Source of the DNA: Pseudoduganella lutea
GTDB lineage: Bacteria; Pseudomonadota; Gammaproteobacteria; Burkholderiales; Burkholderiaceae_D
DNA: 64,000 nucleotides
Assembly (NCBI RefSeq): GCF_004209755.1
Contig: NZ_CP035913.1
Coordinates: 4,216,001-4,280,000, forward strand
Reading direction: 5' to 3'
In this document: positions 36,426 to 45,622 of the stretch, piece after piece
Layout: the number at the start of each line of letters is the position of its first letter
How positions within the stretch are numbered: position 1 is the stretch's first letter
Program-made: the position numbers and the translations under genes
Notes under the pieces: model-generated
What the model was told of the DNA's origin: nothing
Seen by the model: the letters and a program-made list of their open reading frames with translations, nothing else
Database searches by the model: none

Positions 36426-38974
36426 CAGCGGGCGGGCTCCGGCGTTGGCTGCGATGGATTGGCTTGCTGCGTGGCGGGCGGCGTGGCCGGCTGCGCAGGC
36501 GCGGCCTCCTTCAGCTGGTTCGTTTCCGCCTGCTGCTTGGCGGCGGCGCCATTGGCCGGCGTGGCGGTATCGGCCGGCTTTGCCTCCGCTTTTGTCTTTT
36601 CATCGCCCTTCAGCGGCGCATTGAAGTCCTTCATCATGTCGTTCGGCTTGCGCTCCATCTTGAACAGCTCCAGGCGCGACGGCACGGCCTTGCGCGGCCA
36701 CGCATTGTTGCTGGTGTCGATGTCGGCCGTTTCCCAGTACGGGTCCTGCGCCAGCGCCGTCATCGGTTCGTCCGTCACCAGCAGCTTCGTCACCTTCTGC
36801 GGCGAGTAGCGCCACACTTCGGCCGGCACGCGTTCGATGTATTTTTTACCCGACTTGAGCGTGATCTCCAGGATCAGCGGCATCACGAGACCGCCCTTGT
36901 TGGTGAAGTCGACCAGGTAGATGTACTTGCCCTGCCTGAGCAGATCCTTTTGCCATGGCTCCAGGCCTTCCAGTGTTTCCTTGTACTTGTTGCGGTCCGC
37001 ATTCGTGACGGTGAACTGGTCATGCTGGTTGTAGAAGTCCTTCAGCTCTGGATGGCGGTCGATGCGGCGCTCCATGCCCTCGTTGCGCTGGTCCGTGATG
37101 GACACCGGCTCCTCGGCCTTGCGGGCGCGGGCCCATGCCTTTTCGATTTCCGGGTCCTGCGTGCTGATGTTGAATTCCGTGATGTTGTCCAGGCTGATGT
37201 CCACGGCATCCGTGGTGTAGAACCAGCCGCGCCAGAACCAGTCGAGGTCCGTGCCGGACGCGTCTTCCATCGTGCGGAAGAAGTCGGCCGGCGTGGGGCG
37301 CTTGAACTTCCAGCGGCGCGCATATTCGCGGAACGCGTGGTCGAACAGTTCGCGACCCAGGATCGTCTCGCGCAGGATGTTCAGCGCGGTGGCCGGCTTC
37401 GCATAGGCGTTGTTGCCGAACTGGAGTACCGATTCGGAGTTCGTCATGATCGGCACCTGGTTCGTCGAGCGCATGTAGGCGGTGATGTCGCGCGGGTCGC
37501 CGCGGCCGATCGGGAAGTCCTTTTCCCATGCCTGCACGGCCAGGTATTCGACGAAGGAATTCAGGCCCTCATCCATCCACGTCCACTGGCGCTCGTCCGA
37601 GTTGACGATCATCGGGAAGTAGTTGTGGCCCACTTCATGGATGATCAAGGCGATCAGGCCATATTTCGTGCGCTGGGAATACGTCAGTTCGCCGGTCTTC
37701 TTGTCCTTCGTCGGGCGCGGGCCGTTGAAGGAGATCATCGGGTACTCCATGCCGCCCACCGGGCCGTTCACGGAAATGGCGGTCGGGTACGGGTAGTCGA
37801 AGCTGTACTTGTTGTACTGCTCGATCGTGTGGATGATCGATGGCGTGGAATAGCGCTCCCACAGCGGGTTGCCTTCCTTCGGGTAGTACGACATCGCCAG
37901 CACGTTCGTGCCATCCTTCTTGTAGCCTTGCGCATCCCAGATGAACTTGCGCGACGAGGCAAAGGCGAAATCGCGCACGTTCTTCGCCTTGAAGTGCCAG
38001 GTCCTGGTGGCCTTGCTGACCGTCTTTTCCGCTGCTTCCGCCTCGGCCTGGGTAACGATCAGCACGGGCTTGCTCGCGGTGCGCGCCTTTGCCAGGCGGT
38101 CGCGCTGGGCCGCCGTCAGCACGTCGCCCGGATTCTGCAGCTCGCCGGTGGAGGCCACGATATGGTCCGCGGGCACGGTGAGCTTCACGTCGTAGTCGCC
38201 GAATTCCAGCGTGAATTCGCCGGAACCGAGGAACTGCTTGTGCTGCCAGCCGGCCACGTCGTAGTAGGCGGCCATGCGCGGGAACCACTGGGCGATCTCG
38301 AACAGCGCGTTCTTGTCGTCTTCAAAATATTCGTAGCCGGAGCGGCCGCCGAGCACTTTCTGCTCGTTGATCTTGTACGACCAGTCGATGCCGAACGTGA
38401 CCTTGTCGCCCGGCTTGAGCGGCGACGGCAGGTCGATGCGCATCATGGTGCCGTTGACCACGTACTTCAGCGGGGCGCCACCGGCGCTGCGGATGTTCGA
38501 CAGCTTGAAGCCGCCATCGAATTCGCGGCCGGTCAGCACGTTGCGCAAGCCTTCGAACTTGGCGCCGCCTTCCTCGCCCTGCGGCTTCATCCATGCCTCG
38601 CGCGACGGCGCGGTCTGCACGCGGCGCGCATCGGAGTCGGACTTGTAGATGTTCTGGTCCAGCTGGAGCCACAGGTAAGTGAGGGTGTCCGGCGAGTTGT
38701 TGTGGTACGTGACCTGTTCCGTGCCCGAGATCGAGCGGTTCGCTTCATCGAGCGTGGCGCGGATCGTGTAGTCGGCACGCTGCTGCCAGTACTGGTGGCC
38801 GGGCGCGCCCGAGGCGGTACGGTAGGGCGTGGCGGTGGGCAGCAGCTCGTCGAGCTGGCGGAACTTGTCGTCGAACGTGCCGGCCGGCGGTGCGGCGGCA
38901 AAGGCGGAGGCGGCCAGGCCCAGTGCGGACAGGCTGGCGGTGAATACAGTGGTGACGATGCGCAGGCGCTTCAT
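36425..38974 (-). CDS. Exported M1-family metallopeptidase
   Basis: An 849-aa protein with a signal peptide (MKRLRIVTTVFTASLSALGL, cleavage after 'AFAA'). The zinc motif is H446-E447-V-G-H450 with the third ligand E469 ('TWMDEGLNSFVEY'). It lacks the GAMEN exopeptidase box, having 'GPVGGMEYPMISF' in that place, as in the large secreted M1 relatives. The last 75 residues are a disordered Ala/Pro/Gln tail. It is followed by the DUF6702 gene with a 1-base overlap. Probably a periplasmic peptidase acting on exported proteins; substrates are unknown. Confidence 0.92.
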   Translation of the reverse strand: MKRLRIVTTVFTASLSALGLAASAFAAAPPAGTFDDKFRQLDELLPTATPYRTASGAPGHQYWQQRADYTIRATLDEANRSISGTEQVTYHNNSPDTLTYLWLQLDQNIYKSDSDARRVQTAPSREAWMKPQGEEGGAKFEGLRNVLTGREFDGGFKLSNIRSAGGAPLKYVVNGTMMRIDLPSPLKPGDKVTFGIDWSYKINEQKVLGGRSGYEYFEDDKNALFEIAQWFPRMAAYYDVAGWQHKQFLGSGEFTLEFGDYDVKLTVPADHIVASTGELQNPGDVLTAAQRDRLAKARTASKPVLIVTQAEAEAAEKTVSKATRTWHFKAKNVRDFAFASSRKFIWDAQGYKKDGTNVLAMSYYPKEGNPLWERYSTPSIIHTIEQYNKYSFDYPYPTAISVNGPVGGMEYPMISFNGPRPTKDKKTGELTYSQRTKYGLIALIIHEVGHNYFPMIVNSDERQWTWMDEGLNSFVEYLAVQAWEKDFPIGRGDPRDITAYMRSTNQVPIMTNSESVLQFGNNAYAKPATALNILRETILGRELFDHAFREYARRWKFKRPTPADFFRTMEDASGTDLDWFWRGWFYTTDAVDISLDNITEFNISTQDPEIEKAWARARKAEEPVSITDQRNEGMERRIDRHPELKDFYNQHDQFTVTNADRNKYKETLEGLEPWQKDLLRQGKYIYLVDFTNKGGLVMPLILEITLKSGKKYIERVPAEVWRYSPQKVTKLLVTDEPMTALAQDPYWETADIDTSNNAWPRKAVPSRLELFKMERKPNDMMKDFNAPLKGDEKTKAEAKPADTATPANGAAAKQQAETNQLKEAAPAQPATPPATQQANPSQPTPEPAR

Positions 38975-39183
38975 TGATACCCCAGGGCAGTGAGGGTGCC
39001 GCGCCGTGCCGGGTCTGGCCGGGCGATACGCCTTCGTGTTTTTGTGGAAACAGCCGGGATATTCTAAGCGTGCTCGTCAGTCTGTGCTGGCGGCTTGTTT
39101 GTAACAAAGCGGAAACATTGCCGGGTGCGGACGTCCGCGCCGGACAATCGCGCATGGCAGGGCGCACCGCTGGTGGGCCGCGG

Positions 39184-39222
39184 GGCAGCCGGGCCGGACG
39201 TCCGCTGTCCGGCCCGGCTGCC
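39184..39222. repeat. Perfect 16-bp stem-loop downstream of ohrR
   Basis: GGCAGCCGGGCCGGAC (39184-39199) and its exact reverse complement (39207-39222) with a 7-nt loop. It lies 30 bp beyond the ohrR stop. There is no T-run on either strand, so it may be a processing or mRNA-stabilising element rather than a terminator. Confidence 0.7.
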
Positions 39223-39251
39223 ACCCTGTCGCGCCAGCGCGACGGACAGCG

Positions 39252-39713
39252 TCAGCCGGCGTCCGCCAGGCTGGCCCGCAACGTGTCGAGCCGCCCCTTC
39301 AGGTCCTGCACCTGGTCCAGGCTGCACTGGCTGGCGGCCAGCACGCACGGTGGAATTGCCTTGGCCTGTTCGCGCAGCGCGTCGCCCTTCGGGGTCAGCG
39401 CGATGATGACCTGGCGTTCATCGTTCGCGCACCGTGTGCGGGTGATCAGCTCCGCCTGTTCCATCCGCTTCAGCAGCGGCGTCAGCGTGGCCGAATCCAG
39501 GAACAGCTTGTCGCCCAGTTCGCTCACGGTCTGCTCGTTGCGCTCCCACAGCACCATCATCACCAGGTATTGGGAATACGTGAGATCGAGCTTGCGCAGC
39601 AGCTTGCGGTACAGCTTGTTCATGGCCAGCGAAGTGGAATACAGCGCAAAGCACAGCTGCTGGTCGAGCTGCGGCACCAGCGAGGAAGGGGAGGGAGAGG
39701 GCGGCGTTTTCAT
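39252..39713 (-). CDS. ohrR: MarR-family peroxide sensor OhrR (two-Cys type)
   Basis: A 153-aa winged-helix repressor from the ATG at 39713. The N-terminal reactive Cys21 ('[11 protein letters not shown]') with Tyr35 and Tyr46 fits the OhrR sensing site, and Cys123 ('[10 protein letters not shown]') is placed like the resolving Cys of two-Cys OhrR proteins. The DNA-binding helices are '[20 protein letters not shown]' and '[12 protein letters not shown]'. No ohr peroxidase gene is next to it. The message is probably leaderless (see the promoter). A GTG two codons upstream is less likely. Confidence 0.9.
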   Translation of the reverse strand: MKTPPSPSPSSLVPQLDQQLCFALYSTSLAMNKLYRKLLRKLDLTYSQYLVMMVLWERNEQTVSELGDKLFLDSATLTPLLKRMEQAELITRTRCANDERQVIIALTPKGDALREQAKAIPPCVLAASQCSLDQVQDLKGRLDTLRASLADAG

Positions 39714-39719
39714 GTCCAC

Positions 39720-39748
39720 AGTATAGATAGTGCGCGATCTAATTGCAA
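39720..39748 (-). promoter_or_regulatory. ohrR promoter, probably leaderless
   Basis: On the minus strand: TTGCAA (39748-39743), a 17-bp spacer and TATACT (39725-39720), then only 6 nt to the ATG. The spacer contains TTAGATCGCGCACTAT, similar in style to OhrR operators. There is no ribosome site. Confidence 0.7.
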
Positions 39749-39842
39749 CCTACTTTTGAAGGGACGAATGTGCTTGCATGCGGCAGCCGATTTGGCTATC
39801 GTGTTCAGGCCCGTCCTTCCATGGCGGGCATGGAGGTTCAGA

Positions 39843-40178
39843 ATGAATCGTGCAAGCAACCGAGTAGACGCACCAGCCTCGCGTACAAGCCCGCATTATT
39901 CGACACCGGCCGAACAGCGGGCCAGCCCGGCGCACCTGTACCTTGTCCAGCTCGATCCCCAGACGGTGGTCGATGGCGTGCGCTTCGATGATACCTACCT
40001 CGCGGATGAAATCCGTACCTGTGGCACCATGCGTGAAACCTGCCCTGTATGTGCCGAGGGGCACCTGCAGCTGGTATTGCGGCAGAAGAGCGTGCGGGTG
40101 CCGCACCTGTTCTGCCTGGAATGCACGCGCTGCTTCGGTGCCTTCCTCTCCGACGGCACACCCGCGCTGATCGAGTAA
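39843..40178 (+). CDS. Small zinc-ribbon-like protein
   Basis: A 111-aa protein from the ATG at 39843 with GGAGG. After a polar N-terminal 35 residues, four Cys form two knuckles, 'ETCPVCAEG' and 'FCLECTRC', likely binding one zinc. No family is recognised. It is a single-gene unit with a strong terminator directly behind it, and it is divergent from ohrR, so it could be part of that regulon. The function is unknown. Confidence 0.75.
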   Translation: MNRASNRVDAPASRTSPHYSTPAEQRASPAHLYLVQLDPQTVVDGVRFDDTYLADEIRTCGTMRETCPVCAEGHLQLVLRQKSVRVPHLFCLECTRCFGAFLSDGTPALIE

Positions 40179-40186
40179 GCAAACCC

Positions 40187-40212
40187 GGCGCCTTCCTGCA
40201 AGGCGCCTTTTT
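40187..40212 (+). terminator. Rho-independent terminator
   Basis: GGCGCCTT (40187-40194) with AAGGCGCC (40200-40207), loop CCTGC, then TTTTT. Confidence 0.92.
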
Positions 40213-40426
40213 CCTCCCGCCCGCTTTTCGCCGCGTTGTGCGGCTTCGTGCCGCGTTCCTCCGGTTTTTCCCGCGGTTCCACAGCCGTTTCCACAACCAT
40301 TCCACGCGCCGTCGCGTAGCGCCCGGGCGCCGTTCCGCACCGGCCTCGGCCTTGCCGCACGGTCCGGATCGCACGAGGCCCCATGCTATAGTTGCTTGCA
40401 TAATATAAGCACAAGCAGGGGACAAC

Positions 40427-42697
40427 ATGCGTGCACACGGTTACCTGGCCTTTGCCGTCGGGATCTGCCTGACCGCCTGGGCATGCCTGTTCGCCATGCA
40501 AACGCAGGACCGGCAGATTACCGACCGCTTTGGCTACGACGCGGACAAGGTGGTGCGCGACACCGAGGCGCGCCTGAAAACCTATTTCGACACGCTGCTG
40601 GCGATCCGCGGCACGTTTGCCGTGAACGAGCATGTGAGCCGCGCCGACTTCCACCGCTACGTGGCCGAGCTGGACCTGGCCGAGCGTTATCCCGGCTTCC
40701 AGGCGATCCAGTGGGCGCTGCGCGTGCGCGAGGAAGACCTGGCCGGGCACGTGGCCACCGTGCGTGCCGATACCGGCATCGCGCCGGGCGGGTATCCGGG
40801 CTATCGCATCCACCCGTCGATCGTGCGCGACGAGCATTATCCGATCGTCTACACGGAACCGATGGCGGGCAACGAGAACGCCTTCGGGCTCGACCTGGCC
40901 GCGCTGCCCGCCCACCTGCGCGCGCTCGAACTCGGGCGCGACACGGGCGAGGTGGTGGCCACCGAACGCATCACGCTGGTGCAGGATGCCAGCGGCCAGC
41001 CCGGCTTCATTGCCCGCCTGCCGGTCTACCGCAAGAACGTGCCGGTCGCCACGGCGGAAGAGCGCCGCGCGGCCCTGGTGGGCTTCGTGGCGATCGTGTT
41101 CCGCGTCACCGACCTGATGCGCGAAGTCATCGATCCGCCGATGTTGCGCCACCTGCAGGTGGTCATCCACGACACCGGCTACCTGCACGAAGGTACCCCG
41201 CCCGAACCGGCGCTGGGCGGCCTGCTGTTCGACAGCGCCGGCAAGCAGGGTGGCGCGCGGGAAGGGCGTACCACCGTGCCGGGCCTGCAGTCGAAGGCGG
41301 TGCTGAACGTGGGCCAGCGGCGCTGGCTCGTGCAGGTGGCCGGCTACGATGGCGCGCGCTACGGGCGCGACCGCGAAACCATCTGGCTGATCGGCGCGTG
41401 CGGTTTCCTGATCAGTGCGCTGATCGGCGCACTGCTCGTCACGCTGCAGCGGCGCCGCGCGCTGGCGCACACCTTGCGCGCCGCGCTGGAAGAGCAGGGG
41501 GCGCTGCAGGACAGCGCCGTGGTCGGCATCGGCCTGTTCGCGGATGGCCGCGTCGCCCGCTGCAACCGCGGCATGGAGGAAATGCTGGGCTATCCGCATG
41601 GCACGCTGGCCGGCAAGTCGACGGCCGGGCTGGTGCCGGCCGGGCCGGATCCCTTCGTGTGCGGTCCTTCCGGCCAGCGCACGCACCGCGAACTGGAACT
41701 GACGCGGCGCGATGGCGGCCGCATGTGGTGCATCGTGAACGGACGCGTGGTGGACCGGCAGGCGCCGGAGAAGGGCAGCGTCTGGGTGCTGTGCGACATC
41801 AGCGACCGCCGCCGCACCGAGGCCGCGCTCGAGAACAGCCTGGCCGAGCTGGCGCAGCAGAAGGCCCAGGTGGAACAGGCGCACCGTGAACTGTCCGACG
41901 TGCTGGACCGGCTGCGCCAGGCGCAGGATACGCTGCTCACGTCCGAGAAGATGGCGTCGCTGGGCGCGCTGGTGGCCGGCATCGCGCATGAACTGAACAC
42001 GCCGATCGGCAACAGCCTGCTGACGGCGACCGCGCTGGCCGACCGGGTAACGGACTTGCAGTGCCAGCTGGACGGGCCCGGCCTGCGCCGCTCGGCGCTG
42101 GAAACGCACCTGGCCGATGCGCAGGCCGCGTGCGCCATCATCGCCGGGTCGCTGGGCAAGGCGGCCGACCTGATCACGTCGTTCAAGCAGGTGGCGGTGG
42201 ACCAGGCATCGGACCAGCGGCGCCGTTTTGGCCTCGGCGGTGTGGTGCGCGATACGGTGGCCACGTTTGCCGCGCAGTTGCGGCGCGCCGGCTGCGCCGT
42301 GCGGGTGGACGTGCCGGACAGCCTGGACTGCGACTCGTATCCGGGCAGCGTCAGCCAGGTACTCAGCAACCTGATCAACAACGCGCTGCTGCACGCTTTC
42401 GACGGCCGGCCGCACGGCACGGTGACGATCACCGCCCACGCGCTGGACGACGACATGGCCGAGCTGCGCTTCACCGACGACGGCGTGGGCATGAGCGGGC
42501 GCACGCTGCACCAGATCTACGATCCGTTCTTTACCACCAAGATGGGGCAGGGCGGGTCCGGCCTGGGCATGAACATCGTCTACAACATCGTGACCGGGGT
42601 ATTGAAGGGGAATATCCGCGTGGAATCCACACCGGGCAGCGGCACCACGGTGGTGATCACGCTGCCGCGCACCGTGCCGCGGGCAGCGGCAGCCTAG
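40427..42697 (+). CDS. CHASE-PAS sensor histidine kinase
   Basis: A 756-aa membrane kinase from the ATG at 40427 (AGGGGA). A first membrane helix (5-24) is followed by an extracytoplasmic CHASE domain (about 60-270, 'ERYPGFQAIQWALRV', 'YPIVYTEPM'), a second helix (about 322-345), a PAS domain (about 360-475, 'GRVARCNRGMEEMLGYPHGT') and a coiled coil. The kinase core has the H-box 'GIAHELNTPIGNSLL' (H521), the N-box 'SNLINNALLHAFDG', G1 'TDDGVGMSG' and G2 'GSGLGMNIVYNIV'. CHASE domains sense small extracellular ligands. No regulator gene is adjacent. Confidence 0.93.
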   Translation: MRAHGYLAFAVGICLTAWACLFAMQTQDRQITDRFGYDADKVVRDTEARLKTYFDTLLAIRGTFAVNEHVSRADFHRYVAELDLAERYPGFQAIQWALRVREEDLAGHVATVRADTGIAPGGYPGYRIHPSIVRDEHYPIVYTEPMAGNENAFGLDLAALPAHLRALELGRDTGEVVATERITLVQDASGQPGFIARLPVYRKNVPVATAEERRAALVGFVAIVFRVTDLMREVIDPPMLRHLQVVIHDTGYLHEGTPPEPALGGLLFDSAGKQGGAREGRTTVPGLQSKAVLNVGQRRWLVQVAGYDGARYGRDRETIWLIGACGFLISALIGALLVTLQRRRALAHTLRAALEEQGALQDSAVVGIGLFADGRVARCNRGMEEMLGYPHGTLAGKSTAGLVPAGPDPFVCGPSGQRTHRELELTRRDGGRMWCIVNGRVVDRQAPEKGSVWVLCDISDRRRTEAALENSLAELAQQKAQVEQAHRELSDVLDRLRQAQDTLLTSEKMASLGALVAGIAHELNTPIGNSLLTATALADRVTDLQCQLDGPGLRRSALETHLADAQAACAIIAGSLGKAADLITSFKQVAVDQASDQRRRFGLGGVVRDTVATFAAQLRRAGCAVRVDVPDSLDCDSYPGSVSQVLSNLINNALLHAFDGRPHGTVTITAHALDDDMAELRFTDDGVGMSGRTLHQIYDPFFTTKMGQGGSGLGMNIVYNIVTGVLKGNIRVESTPGSGTTVVITLPRTVPRAAAA

Positions 42698-42960
42698 CCG
42701 GGCCGCTGCACCAAGATGGCCCGAAGGCTGGGGGACGCCGAAACCACTCTGTTCGATACCATGCTCCGCGATCGCGCATGGCGATCCCGGCTGGTGCAGC
42801 GGCGCACCACCGTATGGCGCGACGGGCCACTTTCGTGCGCCGAAAGCATGAGCTGACCGTCGCTCATCAATTTTCAGCCGGCCCTGGCGGTAGGCCCGCT
42901 TCTTGCTCTCCCTTGAATAAAGAGCGCACAGCTCACTGACCAAAACTTAAGGGGAAAAAC

Positions 42961-43773
42961 ATGGCGTACCTGGTGCCAACCGAATTCGTGACCAAGATGG
43001 TGGATGCGGGCGAATCGAAAATCTACATGGCCACGCGCGACGCGCTGATCCGCGCCTACATGGCGGGCGCGATCCTGGCCCTGGCGGCCGTATTCGCGGT
43101 CAGCTGCACGGTCGCCACCGGCATTCCACTGGTGGGCGCCCTGCTGTTCCCGGTTGGCTTCTGCATGCTGTACCTGATGGGCTTCGACCTGCTGACCGGT
43201 GTGTTCGTGCTCACGCCGCTGGCCTGGATCGACCGGCGTCCCGGCGTGACGATTCCCCGCATCCTGAAGCACTGGGGCATCGTCTTTGTCGGTAATTTCC
43301 TCGGCGCCTTCACGGTGGCCGTGCTGATGGCCTACATGTTTACGTACGGTTTCAACACCGATGGCGGCAAGATCGCCCAGACCGTGGCGCACATCGGCGA
43401 AAACCGCACCACCGGCTATGCCGAGTATGGCGCGGCCGGCATGCTCACGCTGTTCATCCGCGGCATGCTGTGCAACTGGATGGTGTCGATGGGCGTGGTG
43501 GGCGCCATGGTGTCGACCACCGTGGGCGGCAAGGTACTGGCGATGTGGATGCCGATCATGCTGTTCTTCTTCATGGCGTTCGAGCACTCGGTGGTGAACA
43601 TGTTCCTCTTTCCGTTCGGCATGATGATGGGCGGTAATTTCACGATCATGGATTACCTGATCTGGAACGAGATCCCGACCGTGCTGGGCAACCTGGTGGG
43701 CGGCCTGGCCTTTACCGGCCTCACGCTGTACTCGACGCACGTGCGCACCGGCGCAAAACGCAAATTCAACTAA
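42961..43773 (+). CDS. Formate/nitrite channel (FocA/NirC family)
   Basis: A 270-aa membrane protein with six hydrophobic segments from the ATG at 42961 (AAGGGGA site). Family marks include 'ALLFPVGFCMLYLMGFDLLT', 'WGIVFVGNFLGAF', 'FIRGMLCNWMV' and 'FMAFEHSVVNMFLFP', the central His of the pore. Next to a PP2C/kinase fusion, as in Pseudomonas-type nitrate-assimilation loci, nitrite is the likelier substrate. No nitrate or nitrite reductase genes are in the window. Confidence 0.92.
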   Translation: MAYLVPTEFVTKMVDAGESKIYMATRDALIRAYMAGAILALAAVFAVSCTVATGIPLVGALLFPVGFCMLYLMGFDLLTGVFVLTPLAWIDRRPGVTIPRILKHWGIVFVGNFLGAFTVAVLMAYMFTYGFNTDGGKIAQTVAHIGENRTTGYAEYGAAGMLTLFIRGMLCNWMVSMGVVGAMVSTTVGGKVLAMWMPIMLFFFMAFEHSVVNMFLFPFGMMMGGNFTIMDYLIWNEIPTVLGNLVGGLAFTGLTLYSTHVRTGAKRKFN

Positions 43774-43816
43774 GTTAGATTGAACCCCCCGCGCGCGGCC
43801 CGTTGCCACCGCCACC

Positions 43817-45559
43817 ATGACTGACCGACTGACACTGTCCATCGGCCAGCACACGGACGCCGGTCGCAAGGCGGTCAACCAGGACTTCCACGGCAGCCAC
43901 GTGCCGCGCGAGCCGCTGCTGTCGGTGAAGGGCGCAGCACTGGCGGTGGCCGACGGCATCGGCAGCAGCGACGTCAGCCATATCGCCAGCGAAACGGCGG
44001 TGGCGGCCTTCCTCGAGGATTACTACTGCACGTCGGACGCGTGGTCCGTGAAGACGTCGGTGGAGCGGGTGCTGGCCGCCACCAACTCCTGGCTCTACGC
44101 GCAGACCCAGCAGGGGCAGGGGCGCTACGACAAGGATCGCGGCTACGTGTGCACGCTGTCGGCGATGGTGATCAAGTCGAACACGGCATACCTGTTCCAC
44201 GTGGGCGATACGCGCATCTGCCGGGTGCATGCCGGCGGCCACACGGCCGCGCTGGAACCACTGACGGTCGAGCACCGTGTCTGGGTATCGCCCGGACAGA
44301 GCTACCTGGCACGCGCGCTGGGCGTGGATGCGCACCTGGAGATCGATTACCGTACGGTGACCCTGCACGCGGGCGACTTGTTCATGCTGGCCAGCGATGG
44401 CGTGCATGAATACGTGAACGCCGCCGAGGTGCACGAGGCGCTGTCGGCCGGCGCGAACCTGGACGAAGCCGCGCGGCTGCTGGTTGCGCGCGCGCTGGCC
44501 AACGGCAGTGCCGACAACCTGACGGTGCAGCTGGTGCGGGTGGAATCGCTGCAGGCGCACGAAGCGGGCGAACTGCTGCAGCAGATGGCCGAACTGCCGT
44601 TCCCGCCGCAGTTCGAGCCGCGCAGTGAATTCGACGGCTACCGCATCATGCGCACGCTGCACGGCAGCAGTCGCAGCCACCTCTACCTGGCGCTCGACCT
44701 GGCCAGCGGCGAGCCGGTGGCCATCAAGGCGCCCTCGATCGACCTGCGCGACGATCCCGCCTATCTCGAACGGTTCCTGATGGAGGAGTGGATCGCGCGG
44801 CGCATCGTCAGCCCGCACGTGTGCGAGCCCGTCGTGCACGAGCGCCCGCGCAGCTATGTCTACCTGGTCACCGAATACATCGAAGGCATGACACTGGCCC
44901 AGTGGCTGCGCGACCGCGGCAGGCCGGACCTGGACGCGGCGCGCGATATCGTCGGGCAGGTGGCGAAAGGACTGCGCGCGTTCCACCGGCTGGAAATGCT
45001 GCACCAGGATATCCGCCCTGAGAACGTGATGATCGACCGCACCGGTACGGCGAAGATCATCGACTTCGGCTCGGCCAGCGTGGCCGGCGTGCGCGAGATG
45101 GCGCCGTCGGCCGGCGACGAGGGCTTCACGCTCACGGGCGCGGCGCTGTACGCCGCGCCCGAATACTTCCTCGGCGAGCCGGGCACGGTGCGTTCCGACA
45201 TCTTTTCTTTGGGCGTGCTTGCCTACCACATGCTGACCGGGCAACTGCCCTATGGCGTGCAGATCCCGCAGGCGAAAACCCGTGCGGCGCAACGCAAGCT
45301 CGTGTACACCCCCGCGCGCGAGCACGATCCGGCCATTCCCGCCTGGGTCGACGCGGCGATCGAGAAGGCGGTAGCGATCGACCCCGGCAAGCGCCACGAG
45401 GATGTCGACGAATTCGTGTTCGACCTGCACCGGCCGAACCGCGCCTTCCTCGATCGCACGCGGCCGGCGCTGATCGAGCGCAGCCCGCTGGCATTCTGGA
45501 AGGGCGTGTCGTTCGTGCTGCTGATGGCGCTGGTCGTGGACCTGGCGCTGCGGCGCTAG
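43817..45559 (+). CDS. Fused PP2C phosphatase / Ser-Thr protein kinase
   Basis: A 580-aa protein 43 bp behind the FocA/NirC gene. The PP2C domain (about 1-240) has 'ALAVADGIGSSDVSHIASET', 'FHVGDTRICRV' and 'LASDGVHEYV'. The kinase domain (about 270-540) has the ATP Lys304 ('PVAIKAPS'), a catalytic loop 'HQDIRPENVMI' (H396, D398; Arg in place of the usual Lys) and D416-F-G. A membrane helix ends the chain ('GVSFVLLMALVVDLAL'). The same fusion beside nitrate/nitrite transporter genes is known from Pseudomonas; it probably tunes nitrogen uptake by phosphorylation. Confidence 0.92.
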   Translation: MTDRLTLSIGQHTDAGRKAVNQDFHGSHVPREPLLSVKGAALAVADGIGSSDVSHIASETAVAAFLEDYYCTSDAWSVKTSVERVLAATNSWLYAQTQQGQGRYDKDRGYVCTLSAMVIKSNTAYLFHVGDTRICRVHAGGHTAALEPLTVEHRVWVSPGQSYLARALGVDAHLEIDYRTVTLHAGDLFMLASDGVHEYVNAAEVHEALSAGANLDEAARLLVARALANGSADNLTVQLVRVESLQAHEAGELLQQMAELPFPPQFEPRSEFDGYRIMRTLHGSSRSHLYLALDLASGEPVAIKAPSIDLRDDPAYLERFLMEEWIARRIVSPHVCEPVVHERPRSYVYLVTEYIEGMTLAQWLRDRGRPDLDAARDIVGQVAKGLRAFHRLEMLHQDIRPENVMIDRTGTAKIIDFGSASVAGVREMAPSAGDEGFTLTGAALYAAPEYFLGEPGTVRSDIFSLGVLAYHMLTGQLPYGVQIPQAKTRAAQRKLVYTPAREHDPAIPAWVDAAIEKAVAIDPGKRHEDVDEFVFDLHRPNRAFLDRTRPALIERSPLAFWKGVSFVLLMALVVDLALRR

Positions 45560-45622
45560 GTCACAAAGCGGCGGGCCTGCAGTCAGTCCAGCGGCTCCAT
45601 CGAGTTGTAGCGGGGCGTCGCG

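Noticed and set aside
36464..38977. 837-codon plus-strand frame opposite the M1 peptidase
   Set aside because: Antisense shadow; the zinc site and signal peptide support the minus strand.
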